From Gracilaria gracilis (taxonomy: Eukaryota > Rhodophyta > Florideophyceae > Gracilariales > Gracilariaceae), in assembly GCA_030374805.1 (NCBI GenBank), contig JARGSG010000013.1, positions 1,116,001-1,180,000 of the forward strand: a stretch of 64,000 bases of DNA, given 5' to 3'. Shown here in pieces: positions 22,920 through 36,128 of the stretch (position 1 is the stretch's first letter; each line of letters opens with the position of its first letter). Below the pieces are notes generated by a model. The model searched no databases, was not told the origin of the DNA, and saw only the letters and a list, made by a program, of their open reading frames with translations. Both the position numbers and the translations under genes were made by a program.

Positions 22920-25640
22920 CACTCTCTGCACATGCAGGATGCCTTATAGGGTATGTTAAATGGTGCTTGTTGTTACTTAAATATATTTGTTTATTCGAGT
23001 AGTTCTAATCAATTTAGAACAGCATTTAGAGCTGCATCTTGAAATTCCTCCAAGAGAGAATCTATGTTTTTCAAGTGTTCAGAAACTTTCTTGTTGTTTT
23101 CTCTCATTGTCTTCCTAATTTCTTTTACTTTCTCTCCAACATCCTGTCGCAACTCGTCTAAAACTGGCATGCCAACAATAACTGAAACACCACTGCTTTC
23201 AGAACTGTTACTGGAATTGTCTGCAGTAGTATTGGCTGCAACCTGTTCGGCAAGTGCTCTCAAACGTGCTGAGCGTCGAGGTCCAGGCATTTTAGTTGTT
23301 CTTCTCTGATAGTATTTGCTGGACTTTTATTCTCTTTTTAACTTTTGTAGCTAATTGTCTAACCTGCAACTCATCTGATTTACTGCTTGTCTATTTATTC
23401 TGCTACTTTCTTAGATGCCCCGTTACTCATTTCCTACTTATCCATTCACAATCTTTCTTTTTTCCGTCGCTATTTTTAAACTAACTTTTATGAACTTTTT
23501 ATTCATATGGAAAAAGTATTTGTAATGAACATTATAAACTCATATGATTTATGTATATATATATAGTGCGTATGTTGATTCCCTATGCAAATGTGTCCCT
23601 GCCATGTATGAGTACAAGTGCATTGCAGCGCACTGTACTCCAATACACTCAACGCACTTTTAATATCTTAAAGTTTGTAAGCTGACTCACCCCAACAACT
23701 ATGTAAACCTGCGAATAAAAAAAACTTATTCCTTTTGCTCATTCACTAAAAAATGCTCAGATATATCCGTACAGTTGCGAGAGTGTACATTGAGTAGCAC
23801 TGTAGCCGTCGTGTCTCAAAGCGCCCGGATTGCGTTTTACTCCTATTTTGTAGCTCAGTTGTTCTTCCATAACAGTACGTATCCAACATAGAAATAGTAG
23901 CATCGAGATAAAAATAAACAAACTCGTTATATATTTACAAAATTGTATGCCATCAGCTCATTTTAAACTAAAATTGATGTGCAAATACACAGTTTACAGT
24001 GCCTAAACCATAAGAAACGACTTTAACCGCTATTCTCTTCCACAATTAACACTCTCTAAGTACACTCCATTCCAACTGTGGTTCGTGAAAAACCTTTATC
24101 AGAAGTAGAGAAAACGCAAATTTTAGCACATAATGCACATGGTTTAAGCCACCGTATGTTGCAAAAAACAAAGAGTAACAACAAAGAACAGTATTGCAAT
24201 TTGTAAAGGCTTCCAAAACAATAATATCTTCTAAACAACAGCAGTACCGAACCGTGCGGAAAAACATAAAAATACTGTATTGTTTTATTGCCAAGCGATT
24301 ACAAATTATTGTAAAAAGTACTGCAAGAGTGTCGATAAAACTAAAAAACAACAGTAAAGCTTTTTCAGAAGCGAACCAATTACACTACACAATTATCTCT
24401 TGTGACGTCAATTTTTGTATTACAACTCAAATAGGAATGCATCTTGCATGTAATCTGAAAGCTTACTTTAGTTCGAAACCAGTTTTTATAACTTATAACT
24501 TGACGAAACAACTAAAATTACAAGTTACGCTCTCAAATCAGCGATACAGAAAACGTCTTTAGTTCTAGATATTTATTTGTTTATGTATTTATACCTGAAC
24601 TAATATAACTTTATGAAGTTTGCATCTTTTTCCTAACTTACAAAACTTAATTAACTTGCAATTCTTCAGTTTCAAAACTCATACTGTTTTAATTTCCTCA
24701 AAAACGCCTTTTTTGTAAAACTTATACGTTCTGAAATACAAAATGTAATCTACTTATTGTACTTACATCAAAACTTGTTGCACTTATGAGTAGGCATTAG
24801 CAGAATAAAAAACTTATATGATGGTGTTTTCCTGACAGCTGCTAACTTAAGAACTTTAACAGCTGACATTAAAGCCTAAAGAGTTGTTTCAAAAGTTTTT
24901 TTGAAACAAAACGGCGACATAAAACTTTTGCCTTGTCAGCGCGTAGTACAAATGTGTAACGTTCAGTTTACAAGAAAATCAAATTTTTGGTTTGAGTTTT
25001 TGCATTGTTCATTGTGTAATAGCAAGCACTGTTTGACTAATTTAGAAATTCAGCAATGAGAGTCGTGTCCGGAAGATTAGTTTTACTATTATACTGCAGC
25101 ACTTCTCAATGGAAATATACTGAAAGCGCGCCGTCCATCCCGACTTCAAGATTTTCCCGCATGCTCCCGAGATGACCAAACAAGCAATGATTTTTAATGC
25201 CATATGGGTACGGAGTAGTGCGACAAAGGCACAAAGAAAGTGCAAACTAGAAATGCACGGTTGATTTCCCAGCAGATACTTCAAGAGGTGCCATATTTAA
25301 AGTATAAAAGAATGAAGAAAAGAATTTATTTGACGAAAAACCGTAAACATAAACGACTGGAATCGGAAATAATAAGCTTTTATCCCACAATATTGACTGA
25401 AAAAGGTTTTTCTTTCGGGTAAGAAAAGCTTTAATCTCGGTGGTCACGATGGTGTCGGGCACTACTGGAAAGATTTTAGGAACTGAAGCTTTTTTCTCGG
25501 CTTCAACAAAGTGTGAAGGCCGTAATGGATTGGGCGTCAGTTTCTCTTTATAGTCGTCGTAATATTGTGGCTATAGGTGACAACATGAATGCATCTTTGT
25601 AAATAAAGGTTCTTTCTAACAAACTTCTGCCGATTGTTGG
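22920..25640. other. AT-rich island
   Basis: About 2.7 kb in which G+C falls to roughly one third by eye, against about one half on both sides. It contains one plausible small gene (23009-23290, minus) and many AACTT/AAGTT-type words, especially 24480-24900. Terminal repeats were not found. It is unlike its neighbours and unexplained. Confidence 0.6.
23009..23290 (-). CDS. Small coiled-coil protein (93 aa)
   Basis: Intact ATG-initiated ORF in the AT-rich island. The N-terminus is basic (MPGPRRSARLRALAEQ), followed by a Ser/Asn linker. The C-terminal half is a heptad-like helix (DELRQDVGEKVKEIRKTM...LKNIDSLLEEFQDAA). Its composition stands out as protein-like against the AT-rich background, supporting a real gene. 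No family recognised; it could belong to a mobile element. Confidence 0.45.
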   Translation of the reverse strand: MPGPRRSARLRALAEQVAANTTADNSSNSSESSGVSVIVGMPVLDELRQDVGEKVKEIRKTMRENNKKVSEHLKNIDSLLEEFQDAALNAVLN

Positions 25641-25949
25641 TGAAGCATTTGGAAAGAACTGGGTCGGTTTGCATGAGCGATCAATTGTTTATCGTGCCAA
25701 TCCTACGAAGAAGTAGCTACAGGACAATACGGCCGAGGTTATGGACCCGCAAGCAAAGATTCTAGACCTTATTTTCATAGAATATGTGCGGCCTGGGTTG
25801 GCCAGGAAGATGTATGAAGGCCCGAATCAGTTCCACACTGTGGAACAGGTGGCTAATTGCATTGAAGATGTTTCGGAACGCATGCCGTTCTAACTGTTGG
25901 AAAAATTGTGGGAATCAATTTCAAAGAGGCTCATTTCCGTAATTGAAAA
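25641..25949 (+). other. Unassigned coding-like fragment
   Basis: One plus frame is open over most of this stretch (GEAFGKNWVGLHERS, then after a TAG a segment including MYEGPNQFHTVEQVANC). It resembles a gag or polyprotein fragment in style but is not recognised. Element A begins immediately to the right. Confidence 0.25.
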
Positions 25950-25954
25950 GAAAG

Positions 25955-26720
25955 TGTAGTGCAACGCCAGAGGCGAAAAGACAACACGAAGACGTCCGAG
26001 ATCTTCCTCCCCAGGAGGGCAGTCAGCAGACAGAGCCTCTCTGGCAAGGCACGACGAAGTCGGGTGTAAGCCGAGGCCAAGCCGTCATGACGGAGCGTAG
26101 AGAGTTGTGCGGTGAGTCGGGTGGACACCACTTGTGTGGGTTGATATATCCTCGCAAGACACACGAGTCCACAGAATTGAAAAAAGGGAAGAGAAATCCG
26201 CGAGAGCGGGGAATGGAGAGAAGGAGAAGGAAAAAAGGGGCAAAAGATACGGTAAACACCAAGGTTATCCCTGTACAGGGTCGAACGTGACAAACAGCGG
26301 TAAACAATCTCACATTTGGGTTCCATTAGAGCACGCAGGGAGGATATATTACCCGTAGGCCCCGTAGCCTCTCTCCTGGAAGAAGTCGATGACCGCCGAC
26401 GGCGAAGAAGTCTAGAGCCAACCTTGGTTGGGCAGATTTACTGTGCTCGGCGGCAAAGTCGCCGCCCGGCTAAATAGTGAGCTCGCGCCAACACTAATTA
26501 AATAAACCAACTAAACTGGCCCACGCGCAGTAGCAATTACCCACGCGCCGTGGCGACCGTTTCACGTGTACGTGGCCAACCTCCGGGCTCATCCGTAATC
26601 CACGTGTCCTTCCCACACTAGTGGCTATTGCTATTCATATACCTCGACTCAGAGGCGTTGACCGACTTGTAGAATATGACCAAGTATTGGTAACCACCTC
26701 CCAGAGGGCATTGCACCACA
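25955..26720 (-). repeat. 3' LTR of element A
   Basis: 766-bp repeat matching 36129-36892. Starts TGTAGTGCAACGCC on the plus strand and ends TTGCACCACA. It holds five bases (GTGCA) missing from the other copy. Confidence 0.9.
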
Positions 26721-27099
26721 TGTCTCCCCCTTAGGCTGAAGTATCACCCTGCAGAGGGAAACGACAGCGGCAACGATGGAACGTATAAGCACACCCTCTC
26801 CTAGCTCGCCTGCAACTTTTCTGGCATCATCAACGCGCCCTCCTGCAGTCGCAGTACCTATCACATCACAGCGCTCCTTCGATACTTCGGCTCCCTATCA
26901 ACAGCTTCCGGCTACTCCCGTGCTTGACCTCACCAGGAGCGGCAACCAACAACCATCGAACCAACCACCCTCCGGGGGCTTCACCGGCTTCCGATCCGTG
27001 CCATTACCGCAGAGCGGGCAACAAACCGGTACAAACTAGGGGCAACCGGCCGGTACGGCGATTCAGCTCTCCCTTGCAGAGCCTTCAACTTGATCCCAG

Positions 27100-28703
27100 G
27101 CAGGCCGTGAGTGGCGCTCTTACGATTCCCTTGTGGGACGAAACCCACGCGAGCGGCAAGATGCGATGCGCCTCCGGCCTGCGCCGTGGTTCCACCCGAT
27201 TGCCGTCTTCGATGAGGAGCTCGTCAGCCAATATTCCGACGAAACGGAGCGGCTTCCCGGTGACCTTCCGGCTATTTTCACCCTTTAGTGGGATTGGCGC
27301 CGGCGTGTCGCCGTGCCTGCTCACCAGGTTCTCCGCTTTGCGGGCGAATCCCGTGCACAGGCGCATGCAGCGCTTGTGCGTATCGCTTACCAACGGCAAA
27401 GCCGGGCACTCTTCGAGTTCCCGATCCTTTCGGAGCTAAAGTTCGACATCGAACAGTACCGCACTCGCGGGGAGATTAGTTACTGTGACCGTCTCTCGAA
27501 GTTGGAGAACTTTGCCTGCCGGTGGTACTCTGCTGCCCGGCAAGAAGTCATGTGCTGGCAAAGACCGATCATTTGGGCCTAGTCCCGCTCTCTGGCACGT
27601 CGATATCGATCCTATTTTCTCCAGGAGTTCATCCGCTTCGAGCGTCGCTGCAGATCCCGATTCGGATACTTCGTCTCGTATCAAAACGTGGAAGTCCAGC
27701 TCACCGACAAGGTCGGTACGTCTCTCTGTCGGCCTGGTGGGCTCAGTTTGAGGCATGCCAGGGGTGCTATGTTGAGGTACCCCCGGTATTAACCTGTTTA
27801 GGGTCATACCTTCTCACCGATCCGCGTAGCGGGCTCTGGTCGGTGTTTATCACGAAGTGGGCTGTCCGCACTGCGGCTTACATTCTCAGCGAGGCTTATG
27901 ACCAGTATCGACTGTGGTTCATCACCCCGCGCGTGCGGGAGGCTATCCGTCAACTGTACATCTCCATCTCCCTTGGGGGCAAGGCTAAGGCCGTAGAACT
28001 TCTCGAGTTGATCGATTACATCGACAGTATTGACTGGAGATCGGTCCCGTTTGAGCAGAGTGGCCGGCTCGCCGGAGGTGGCGGGCATGGCCCGGGTCTG
28101 GGTCGGAACACCGCATTGGCGGGAGACTTTGTCTATTTTGATCCATGGGAACAACCGGAGATATCCGCCAGCGAGGTGGCAGAACTCCGGAATGCTCCGA
28201 GAGAGATCCCAGACGGTCATCTGGTCGGGTTCGTGGAATCCGACGACTATTACCGTGCGAGCGGGAAGGATAATCCCATGGCGGAAAATGATCCCGAGAA
28301 TGCGGGCGATGAAGACACCGATGAGGCGATGACGGCTGACACTCCTTCGGAGGTGAATGATCCTGAGCCTCAGAATCCTGAGTCCGCGGGAGCGGGTTCC
28401 GGTTCTGCACCTTCGCAAAGCACGGCGGCTGCCAGGAATGTTCCCACGAAGGGTGTGAACCCGGGTGAGATCGTGGCGCAGTTCCGTCGCGGAGTAGGGC
28501 TTGGTGTCGACACGGCGACCGGAGACATAGCCGCGATGCAGGATGCACTTGCGCAACGCCTCGGCGATATCCAGCCTTCCAACGAGGGCCGTGAAAACAA
28601 CCAACAGTACTGGGTACTACCCTACTCGATGACGGGGTGGCAATGTGCCAAAGTACGAACAGCAGCAATTAACCATCCACTTGTGGACTTTTTACGTCTC
28701 TGA
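27100..28703 (+). CDS. Antisense ORF of element A (between integrase and 3' LTR)
   Basis: Reads opposite to gag-pol. One frame is coding-like from about 27123 (SYDSLVGRNPRERQDAMRLR) to about 27715, interrupted by TAG codons at about 27283 and 27580. After a one-base shift near 27715-27725 it continues in the ORF that ends at 28703. Together that is about 520 residues: a mixed Trp/Tyr/Arg-rich part (LSAWWAQFEACQGCYVEV, ITPRVREAIRQLYISIS), then an acidic, Pro/Ser-rich tail. No known domain and no signal peptide. Plant Tat-lineage Ty3/gypsy elements such as Grande and RIRE2 carry antisense ORFs at this position, so a functional accessory gene is plausible. The minus-strand ORF overlapping it at 27804-28604 looks like its shadow. 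Confidence 0.5.
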
Positions 28704-29907
28704 CGTATATTGACCTAGCCTTCTTCCGTTTCTAACGGTTCCCTAGCCCATTTGGGCTCTATCTAGCGTGGTTGGTGGCGCGGTTTCCGTACGACGGTGA
28801 TACTGTATCACCTACGATCGTGGGATATGTTCGATTGGCTCGAGCGTATCCCAGCTCCGGTCGTAAGCGTACCAACGAAGGCGGTACTACACGATACCAT
28901 CCTGATTCCAGGTATGCCTGACAAGTCGGTCAAGAATGTAATCTTGGATGAATATCTGCCGCCCTTGCCGAGTTGTCATGGCAGTAGAGTGTTCCGTACC
29001 CTGAAGAGGAGAGGTTCCCATGTCCGGTGGGTTCACGCGCGCCACATTTGGCGGCGCTGTTCCCTTCGGAGGTATGTCCTCACGAGCGTAAACCGCCAGC
29101 TGGCGGGCTTCTGGGCTTACCGCAAGCTTGCGAGTTTCTACGCGTTTTGCTGGGGGTAGTGGTGAAGACGGTGCTGTTCTCCCGCGTTACGCGACGAGCG
29201 GTGTACTGTTCCGCGACCTCTTCGTGCCTGCACGTGACTTCGGCCGCGTGTGGCCGTGGTGGGCCGTGTGGCGATCTGCCTCCCTAGACAGGGTGTCCTT
29301 GTTGGCGAGTGCCAAGTGGCCACGACGTGACAGTCCGTTCCCAACGGTTACTTCCGGCACCTCCGAGCGCTCGACGGTGTTTCCCCCAGTGCTGGGCACA
29401 GCGCGTGCCATGCCCATTACTTGGGGAATTTCCGCCTCATCTGGCGTGCCCGGTTTGTCCGTCACGCGAGCGACCTCCTGCTTGACCTGTTCCGGGACTG
29501 TGCGTCCGGGATATTCAACGGAGTATCCGATTCAGCGTTAGCACACCGTGTAGAACGGGTGTCAGCCTTCCGTTGCAACGGTGAATGGACTTCGGCAGAA
29601 GAGGTGTCTTTCACTCCTTAGACGGAGCGACGGGGGATTGGAGTGACCGTCCCGCTGTGCGGGGAGAGTTCCCGCGAGCGGGTTGAATTTTGGAATGGAC
29701 TTCCTGGCCAGCAGCAATGTCCGATGTTATCGGTGAACTTGATTCCATCGGGAGATCTGACAGTCCAGGAGCCGGGTGTGGCAGAATCGATGGGCAATTA
29801 GCCATGGGTGTACCCGGTATTGTAGCATCCTTATTCACGGGTCTTGCAGGTGCCGGTTCCACCACAGGCAAGGGTGGCGGGGCAAGTACTACGCGATCGC
29901 GGGAGAT

Positions 29908-32900
29908 TTACTCATGCGTCTCCTTGATTTCCAGTACCACTGTACCTTCTGTGACAAAGATCACCTTGAAGATTCCATCCGCCACAGGCGAGAGCTTTTG
30001 CAGTTTCTTCTTTTCGGGGTTGTAGGGTTCCTTCTGTAAGAAGACGTAGCTACCCGCCTGGAGTGGCGGCGTGTTACCTCCTCGCAAGCGAGCGTCGAAA
30101 TCACGCTTATAAGTGGCTTGAGCGCGTGCCATCGATTAGCGAGCGGCCGGTACCATCTTAGAGAACCAGTTTTTCCCCTTCTGGTGGTAGTCACCTACAG
30201 AGGGGAAGTTACCCAGCTTAGGCTGTGATATCAACGCCACGAGTGCTGGCGTGCGGGATAGAAGCAACTCAAACGGTGAAACGCCTGTAGTTCTATGTAC
30301 CTGCGTGTTGTACGCGAACGTTAACTCGTCCGTGTACAATTCCCATGTTTTTGAGTGTTCAGTATCGTAAGAACGGAGAGATACTAGCATCGTCTGGTTA
30401 AACCGTTCGACTTGCCCATTACACTGGGATGGTGGGTTGTAGTGAACAGGTTCTTAACTTCCAGGATGCGGCATACATCCTGCAAGAATACTGGTGCAAA
30501 CTGTTTCCCGTTATCGGAGAGTACTTGAACCGGCCGGCCGTAGACGAAGATCCAGTGCTTCACGAAAGCCTGGACTACCGTGAAAGCGGTGATTCTCTTC
30601 AGAGGGATGGTCCGAACCTACTTTAAAAAACGATCCGTGATAACGAGTAAAAACTTGGGGTCTCTTCTGGTCGACAAGAGTGGTCCGAGTATATCGATTG
30701 CAAGAAACTCGAGGGGCGCCCTTGCGGGAAATAACCTAATTTTCTTTGACTTTCTCCGGAGTTTAACCCGGTTTTGGGCACTCAGTGCAGAACCGCACTG
30801 CTGCGTAGCAATCGTCCGCCATGGCGGGCCAGTAGAAGTCCATTCTCAGGGTTAAGTATAACTTTTTTCCACCCAGCTTCGCGTAATGCGACAATTGTAG
30901 TATCCGAGACTGCAGCGTGTGGGGTACCACAATTTGTGGGTTTCACTCGACCACTCGTACGAGGTAGCCAATATTGTTTATTTCAAATTGGAGAACTCAC
31001 CACCGTTTGCACGGGCACGAATGCGCACGCAGAACGGGTCGGCGTGTTGTTATCGGATTATTTCCTTCGGTATTACCGGGACAAAGTTCCCCGGTAGGAG
31101 CTTTTCAGCCTCATTCTCGTTTGCAACGAGTAGTTCGTCCAATTCATCGTTGAATTCATAGTCTTCTGGCCATGGGTCGAGTTCACCTCTCGTATCTTCC
31201 GTATCAACCTCGTCAGCAACGAAACACGGAATCTCATCATCTCCCGAGGGGAGCGCCTCCCCATTCGTGGGTAATCTCGACAGTGCGCCGGCTTTCTTGT
31301 TCAGCGTCCTCTTTTTGTATACGACTCGGAAGTCAAATTCCGCTAAGTGGAGCCTCCATCGCATGAGTCGTCCCGACGGGTCGGAGATGTTCATTAACCA
31401 CCTTAGCGAGGATTGATCCGTGTCAACGGTAAAGTGCACACCCATGAGATAAGAGCGAAGATTTTCCAACGCCTATACAACGGCAAGGCACTCTTTCTAC
31501 GAAACGGATTAATTCCGTTCATGAACGGTGAGCGAGCGCGACCAGTAGCCAATGGCCTGTCGTTCCCCTTCGGGGGTGGTTTGAAAGAGAGCGCAACCGA
31601 CTTGGTAGTCGCTCGAGTTCGTGTCCACGGAGAACGGTACTCCGAGTTTATGCAACGATAGAATCGGAGAAGTCGTGACAGCCTCCTTGAAGGAGTTAAA
31701 CGCCTCCGTCTCGACAGGCGTGAAGGGGTCCAGTTTCGGTGGCTGGCCTTTCTGCAGTAATGGGTTGAAAGGCGCCGCGATGTCCGAAAAGTTCGGGAAA
31801 AACCCGTCAATAGACGTTGACCAATTACAAGAAGGAGCGCAATTCCCTTTGGCTTCGTGGTTCCTTCGCCTTGGAAAGGAACTTCACTCGAGCTTCCTCG
31901 ATCTACAATCGTCCTGGACGGATAATGTGGCCCAGATACTTCACGCTGTCTGTAAAGAACTCACACTTCCTCAGCTTGAGGGAAATTTCTGCGTCACGCG
32001 GTGTGGTCATTATTACCCTGACGTGGGTGAGCTGATGGTCCAGATTACTGGAGAAGGCAATAATGTCATCCAGGTAAACTAGGCACGTCCGCCACTTAAA
32101 GCGGGTCAACGGGATGTCGATAGCACGCTGAAATGTAGCGGGAGCATTGGTGAGGCCAAATGGCCTATGCTGGAAGCGGAAGGAGCCAGAGTGGCATACA
32201 AACGCGGTGTAATCGCGGTCTTTCTCCCTTACGAGGACTTGCCAATATCCCCAATGGGCGTCTAATGCCGTGACCATGGTTGTGTTTCCGAGCGAATCGA
32301 TGCACTTATCTATACAAGGGATAGAGTACGTGTCTCTAATCGTCACAGCATTGACCCGGCGGTAGTCGACACAGAACCTCCAGGTTCTGTCAGCCTTGAT
32401 TGCCACTACAACCGGGGCTGACCAGGGCGGCTGAGCAGGATCAATCACGCCTGCACGAAGCATCTCGTCCACTTGGAACTGTTCTTCTTACCGAGCCTTC
32501 GGTCCTGCCCTGTAAGGAGGTTGCAAGACGAGTCGCGTGTCTGGTAACAAATCAATCCGGTGTTCTGTTGTGTTCATCTCCCCGAGGGATTCATCTTACA
32601 TTGGGGTACATTCCCGTAACATGTCTCTCAGACTTTCACGGTGTGATTCCGGCACATGGCCGAGATCGAGCTCATCAAGAGCCTTCACGTAGTCAATCCG
32701 GTCATAGCTCGTACGACCATGTTTCTTCGTATGGAATGCAAGTGCGGTTTTCAAGTCACTCGGCAATTTCTCTGTTGAAACGGCAGTATCCCCCCCCTCC
32801 TTAGACGGAACGTCGGGCTGTCCTGAATTGTCACCCTCTTTCGAGGAAACCAAATCGAGAACATCGGTAGCCGTCATTCGGGTCGGGAGCATCGCGAGTG

Positions 32901-33768
32901 GGTGCGGTGTGACCGATCCGATGATTTGATTCTTTGCAAGGTACTGGGGGCTCTTGCCAAGATTGGCAACAAGTATCCGAAACGGAGTATCCGGTGTAAC
33001 CTGTGCCACGCCGTTCGCGACAACAAGGTTATATTTCTTGTACAACGAGGGAATGGGTTGAGTGACCCGAAGACCGTGCTGACGGGAGTTGACCTGCACT
33101 ATTACTTGGGATTCTGGTGGAATGCATACCGCCGCTGCAACGCGGGGTTTTATGGACTCGTGAGTCGCGGGCGGTGGTTTCTGCGCCACAGGTAGTGGAA
33201 CTTGCTTCTTCGCTGCACGCTTAAGCGGACGACGGGCTATCGGGACGAATGAGCCGTCCTCAAATTCCACAAGCCTGAGAAGGGGCCTGATTGCGTCGAC
33301 GAGTCTGTCGCAGTAATCACATCCCGAAACAAATGGGGAGGCCAATGACCGACACACTATAAAATCGAGCTTCACCACGGTGGTTCCGAGACGCACGACT
33401 AAGTCAATTGTTCCTGCCGTTTTTAACGGGTTGTTGTTCGCATCTGCGACGTCAGGTACCGCTTGTCGGCGAGTACGTGTCCGCACATGCGGTAGAAAGA
33501 GAGAGTCCACGATGAAGTTCAGTCCAGCGCCTGTGTCCAACACAGAGAGAATGCGCACCATAAACTGGAGGTTTAAGCCTAGGTCAGCGTAAACTTTGTA
33601 GTTACGCTTGGCCATGACCAGGACTCTATCCTGGAACCGGTTATTCTTAACCCGTATCCACGTTCGACGGAGAACCCCGAAGTGTTCCGAGTCGGCGTCC
33701 GCGGTGTCTTTCCTAGAAAGGATTTTCACCCAGGAGCGAGGCGGCGACGCCTCGGACGTCGACCGCAT
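29908..33768 (-). CDS. Element A pol: protease, reverse transcriptase, RNase H, integrase
   Basis: Minus-strand polyprotein in several frames. Protease: VLDTGAGLNFIVD (about 33540) in the frame 33768-32596. Reverse transcriptase 32472-31903: CVDYRRVNAVT, FRFQHRPFGLTNAPATFQR and the active site LVYLDDIIAFS. RNase H region 31469-31050 (VHFTVDTDQSSLRWLM, FDFRVVYKKRTLNKKAGALSR). Integrase C-terminal part 30390-30136 (LTFAYNTQVHRTTGVSPFELL) and a C-terminal module to 29908. The H2C2 and DDE part of the integrase lies between 31050 and 30390 in broken frames. Multiple frameshifts mean this copy cannot make an intact polyprotein as read. Confidence 0.85.
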
Positions 33769-33881
33769 CGGCTCTGAGGACGTCTCTCACGAATGGGAGA
33801 CTCCCTCGTTTAGTTTCTATGGGCTTCCGTCTGTGGCGGCTACTGAGGTTTCTCGACCACGACTGCTTGGGCACGTTCGCC

Positions 33882-36003
33882 TCAGGGTTCCGCGACAGCC
33901 GTGTTTGGATCGTCTCTGACGCGGTGTCCTGGTTCTACCGGATCAGCCGGCTGTGCCGGAGCACGCTGGTACGTCGGCGCTGTCGGTACGACGTGGGCGA
34001 AGTCCGTCTTGGCCCGGAGATACGACGTTATCGGGACGATACGCTTCTCCTCTGGAGTGAGGGCCTTATAGTTCACCGTCACCTTGGCCATATCCCGAAG
34101 GGAGAAAAGGCACTGGGGTGACGTGTGGCCATGGGTGTAGCAGAGATGGCCTATCAATGCTATCAGAGCCTGCCTATCCTGACGAAGGAATGTACTCCGA
34201 TTATACGCCAAACGCCCCCCATCCTCGCCTGACGGGTATCCTGCCATCCTGGCCGCTAAAAGCGGGTCCCACCGTTCAAGTACGGGATGTGTGGCCCGCG
34301 AATTTGTGGGGCGTCGCCGTAAAGCACGATGTATTCCTGGGCGGTCTGGAACGAGGCATCCGTCGTCAACGGGAGGTCCGTTGTCGGGATGAAATCGGTA
34401 CCGCCATGGGCGAGCTGGACGTTATCGTACTCCTTTGGAGGTGCTTCATCCGCGACGAGCGAGGGAGATGGGAACTCCGTCTCCATCAGTAACGCCTTTA
34501 CGGACTTAGACTGAGTACTCGGAGCTGTGGCACGTAGGGAGTCACCTTGGGGTTGTGTATACTGGATGAGCCCCAGGTAGGTGATCTTCCTCCTATCCTC
34601 GCGATAGCGAACGACCAAAATCTGGAGAGCCGGGCCAGGTTCATCGATGAACATCTTGCAACGCTCTGTAGCGGGATAGACATTACCACAAGGGTGGAAA
34701 TCCTTGTTCAAGCGTACCGAGAAATCGGTTTCCGTCTCGCCTGAGCGTTGACGTGTGTCTCGCAAAGCGAGTATCGCTGAGTGAATGGCACCATTCGTGG
34801 CGTATGACCGTAGCAGGTATTGTACTGCTTCGGGCCAGCAAGTAACCCCTCTTTTGGAGGCACGCGAAGAGCCTCGTACAGAGTGATAACGGTCCTCGGC
34901 CACACCACAAAAGAAATACGGTAAGGCAATGTAGGCCTGTCCCTCATTCATTCCGATTATATCGGCTTCCGTGACGAAGCGGGCAAGAAAATCTAACTTC
35001 AAGATTTGGTCCTCTCCAGTAAACAATTGGGTACGAAGCGAGAGCTGCATCCGCTTGATGCAGGCCTTCACTTTTCCCGTACCCCAGGGTGTTCAATTCA
35101 AAGAAGAGTCTTCCAAAACGTTAATACCGCTACGATAGCGACTTTTAACATAGAGGGTTCGTGGGCTTCAGGAGTGCTTCCGCCTCTTGGTGCGAGCATG
35201 AACCGCATCATGCGTGACTGTGGACCGCTTCGAGCGTGACATATGTTTCTCACTGTCTTCGTCAGACAATGAGTCTGACGAGTCAGCCTTGTCCTAATTG
35301 TTCGGGTCAAAACCGACGAGGTCGACCAGTCGGAATTCTGGCTGTCATGCTGAGCCTTCCGTCTCTGGCAGTTTTTCCCGCATGCCTAGTTCTTGGCCCT
35401 GCGTGATACAGCGACCGGCTCCGCCTGAGTAGTGGCATCCATAAAAAATGTTTGCTCCAACGTCTCCAGATGGGTTCTCACACGATCGGATCGGGTTTCA
35501 ATCCCTTCAACGAAGTTAAAAAGTCCACCAAAGCATTCAATCATGGTGTTGAAATCACCCCGTAACGTACGAAGATCCTCAGCAACCTCCTTTACTGGGA
35601 AATCATCAGTCTGTTGGCGTAGAAAATTAACCACCCCTAAAAGGGAATTGTGAGCAGCGCGCAACTTGCGCACTTGCTCTTCCAGAATAGGACTCTGGAG
35701 AGTGTTGTTCTTCTCCAGAGGGGACTGAACCACCGTGACAGCTGGCGTAGCCGTAGCTGTCGGGACTGTGGCACCCACAGCCGGAGCCGTGCCAGCACCT
35801 TCCGTAGAGGGAAGCCACGGGGTAAATGGAAGTGTCCCGTGGGCTGGTTGTTGGTCCGACGTCTTAGACGGATGACTCACATCGTGGGTCAAACCAGCAC
35901 GCCTGAGCATGCGCGAGATGAATCGATCATCCCCCGTGACACCGACACCGTGGGAACGACTACGAGTAACCGCAGCGTCCGCCTCAGATGGCTTTCGAGA
36001 CAT
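33882..36003 (-). CDS. Element A gag region
   Basis: Three minus-strand frames: 36003-35386 (basic then coiled coil, LEEQVRKLRAAHNSLLG), 35071-34256 (capsid-like helical region; SETETDFSVRLNKDF and surroundings resemble Ty3/gypsy capsid) and 34247-33882, which holds a knuckle-like CYTHGHTSPQC. Position between the primer-binding site and the protease supports gag. Frames are broken near 35200 and 34250. Confidence 0.6.
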
Positions 36004-36128
36004 CGTTTCTCAACCAACCGTTGAACTGGAAACTTCCAAGAATAGAAACGTAACCTCAAAGATGGAAAAGACACACAAGTGCGTGGTAAACAAAAAATCC
36101 AATTCTAAATCGGGATACCACTTCTTAG

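Noticed and set aside
22920-25640. Plastid or mitochondrial DNA insertion
   Set aside because: Composition would fit, but no organelle gene fragment, rRNA or tRNA was recognised.
27804-28604. 266-residue minus-strand ORF as an element A gene
   Set aside because: It is Arg/His/Ile-rich with shadow-like composition opposite the acidic, Pro/Ser-rich plus-strand frame, which looks coding.
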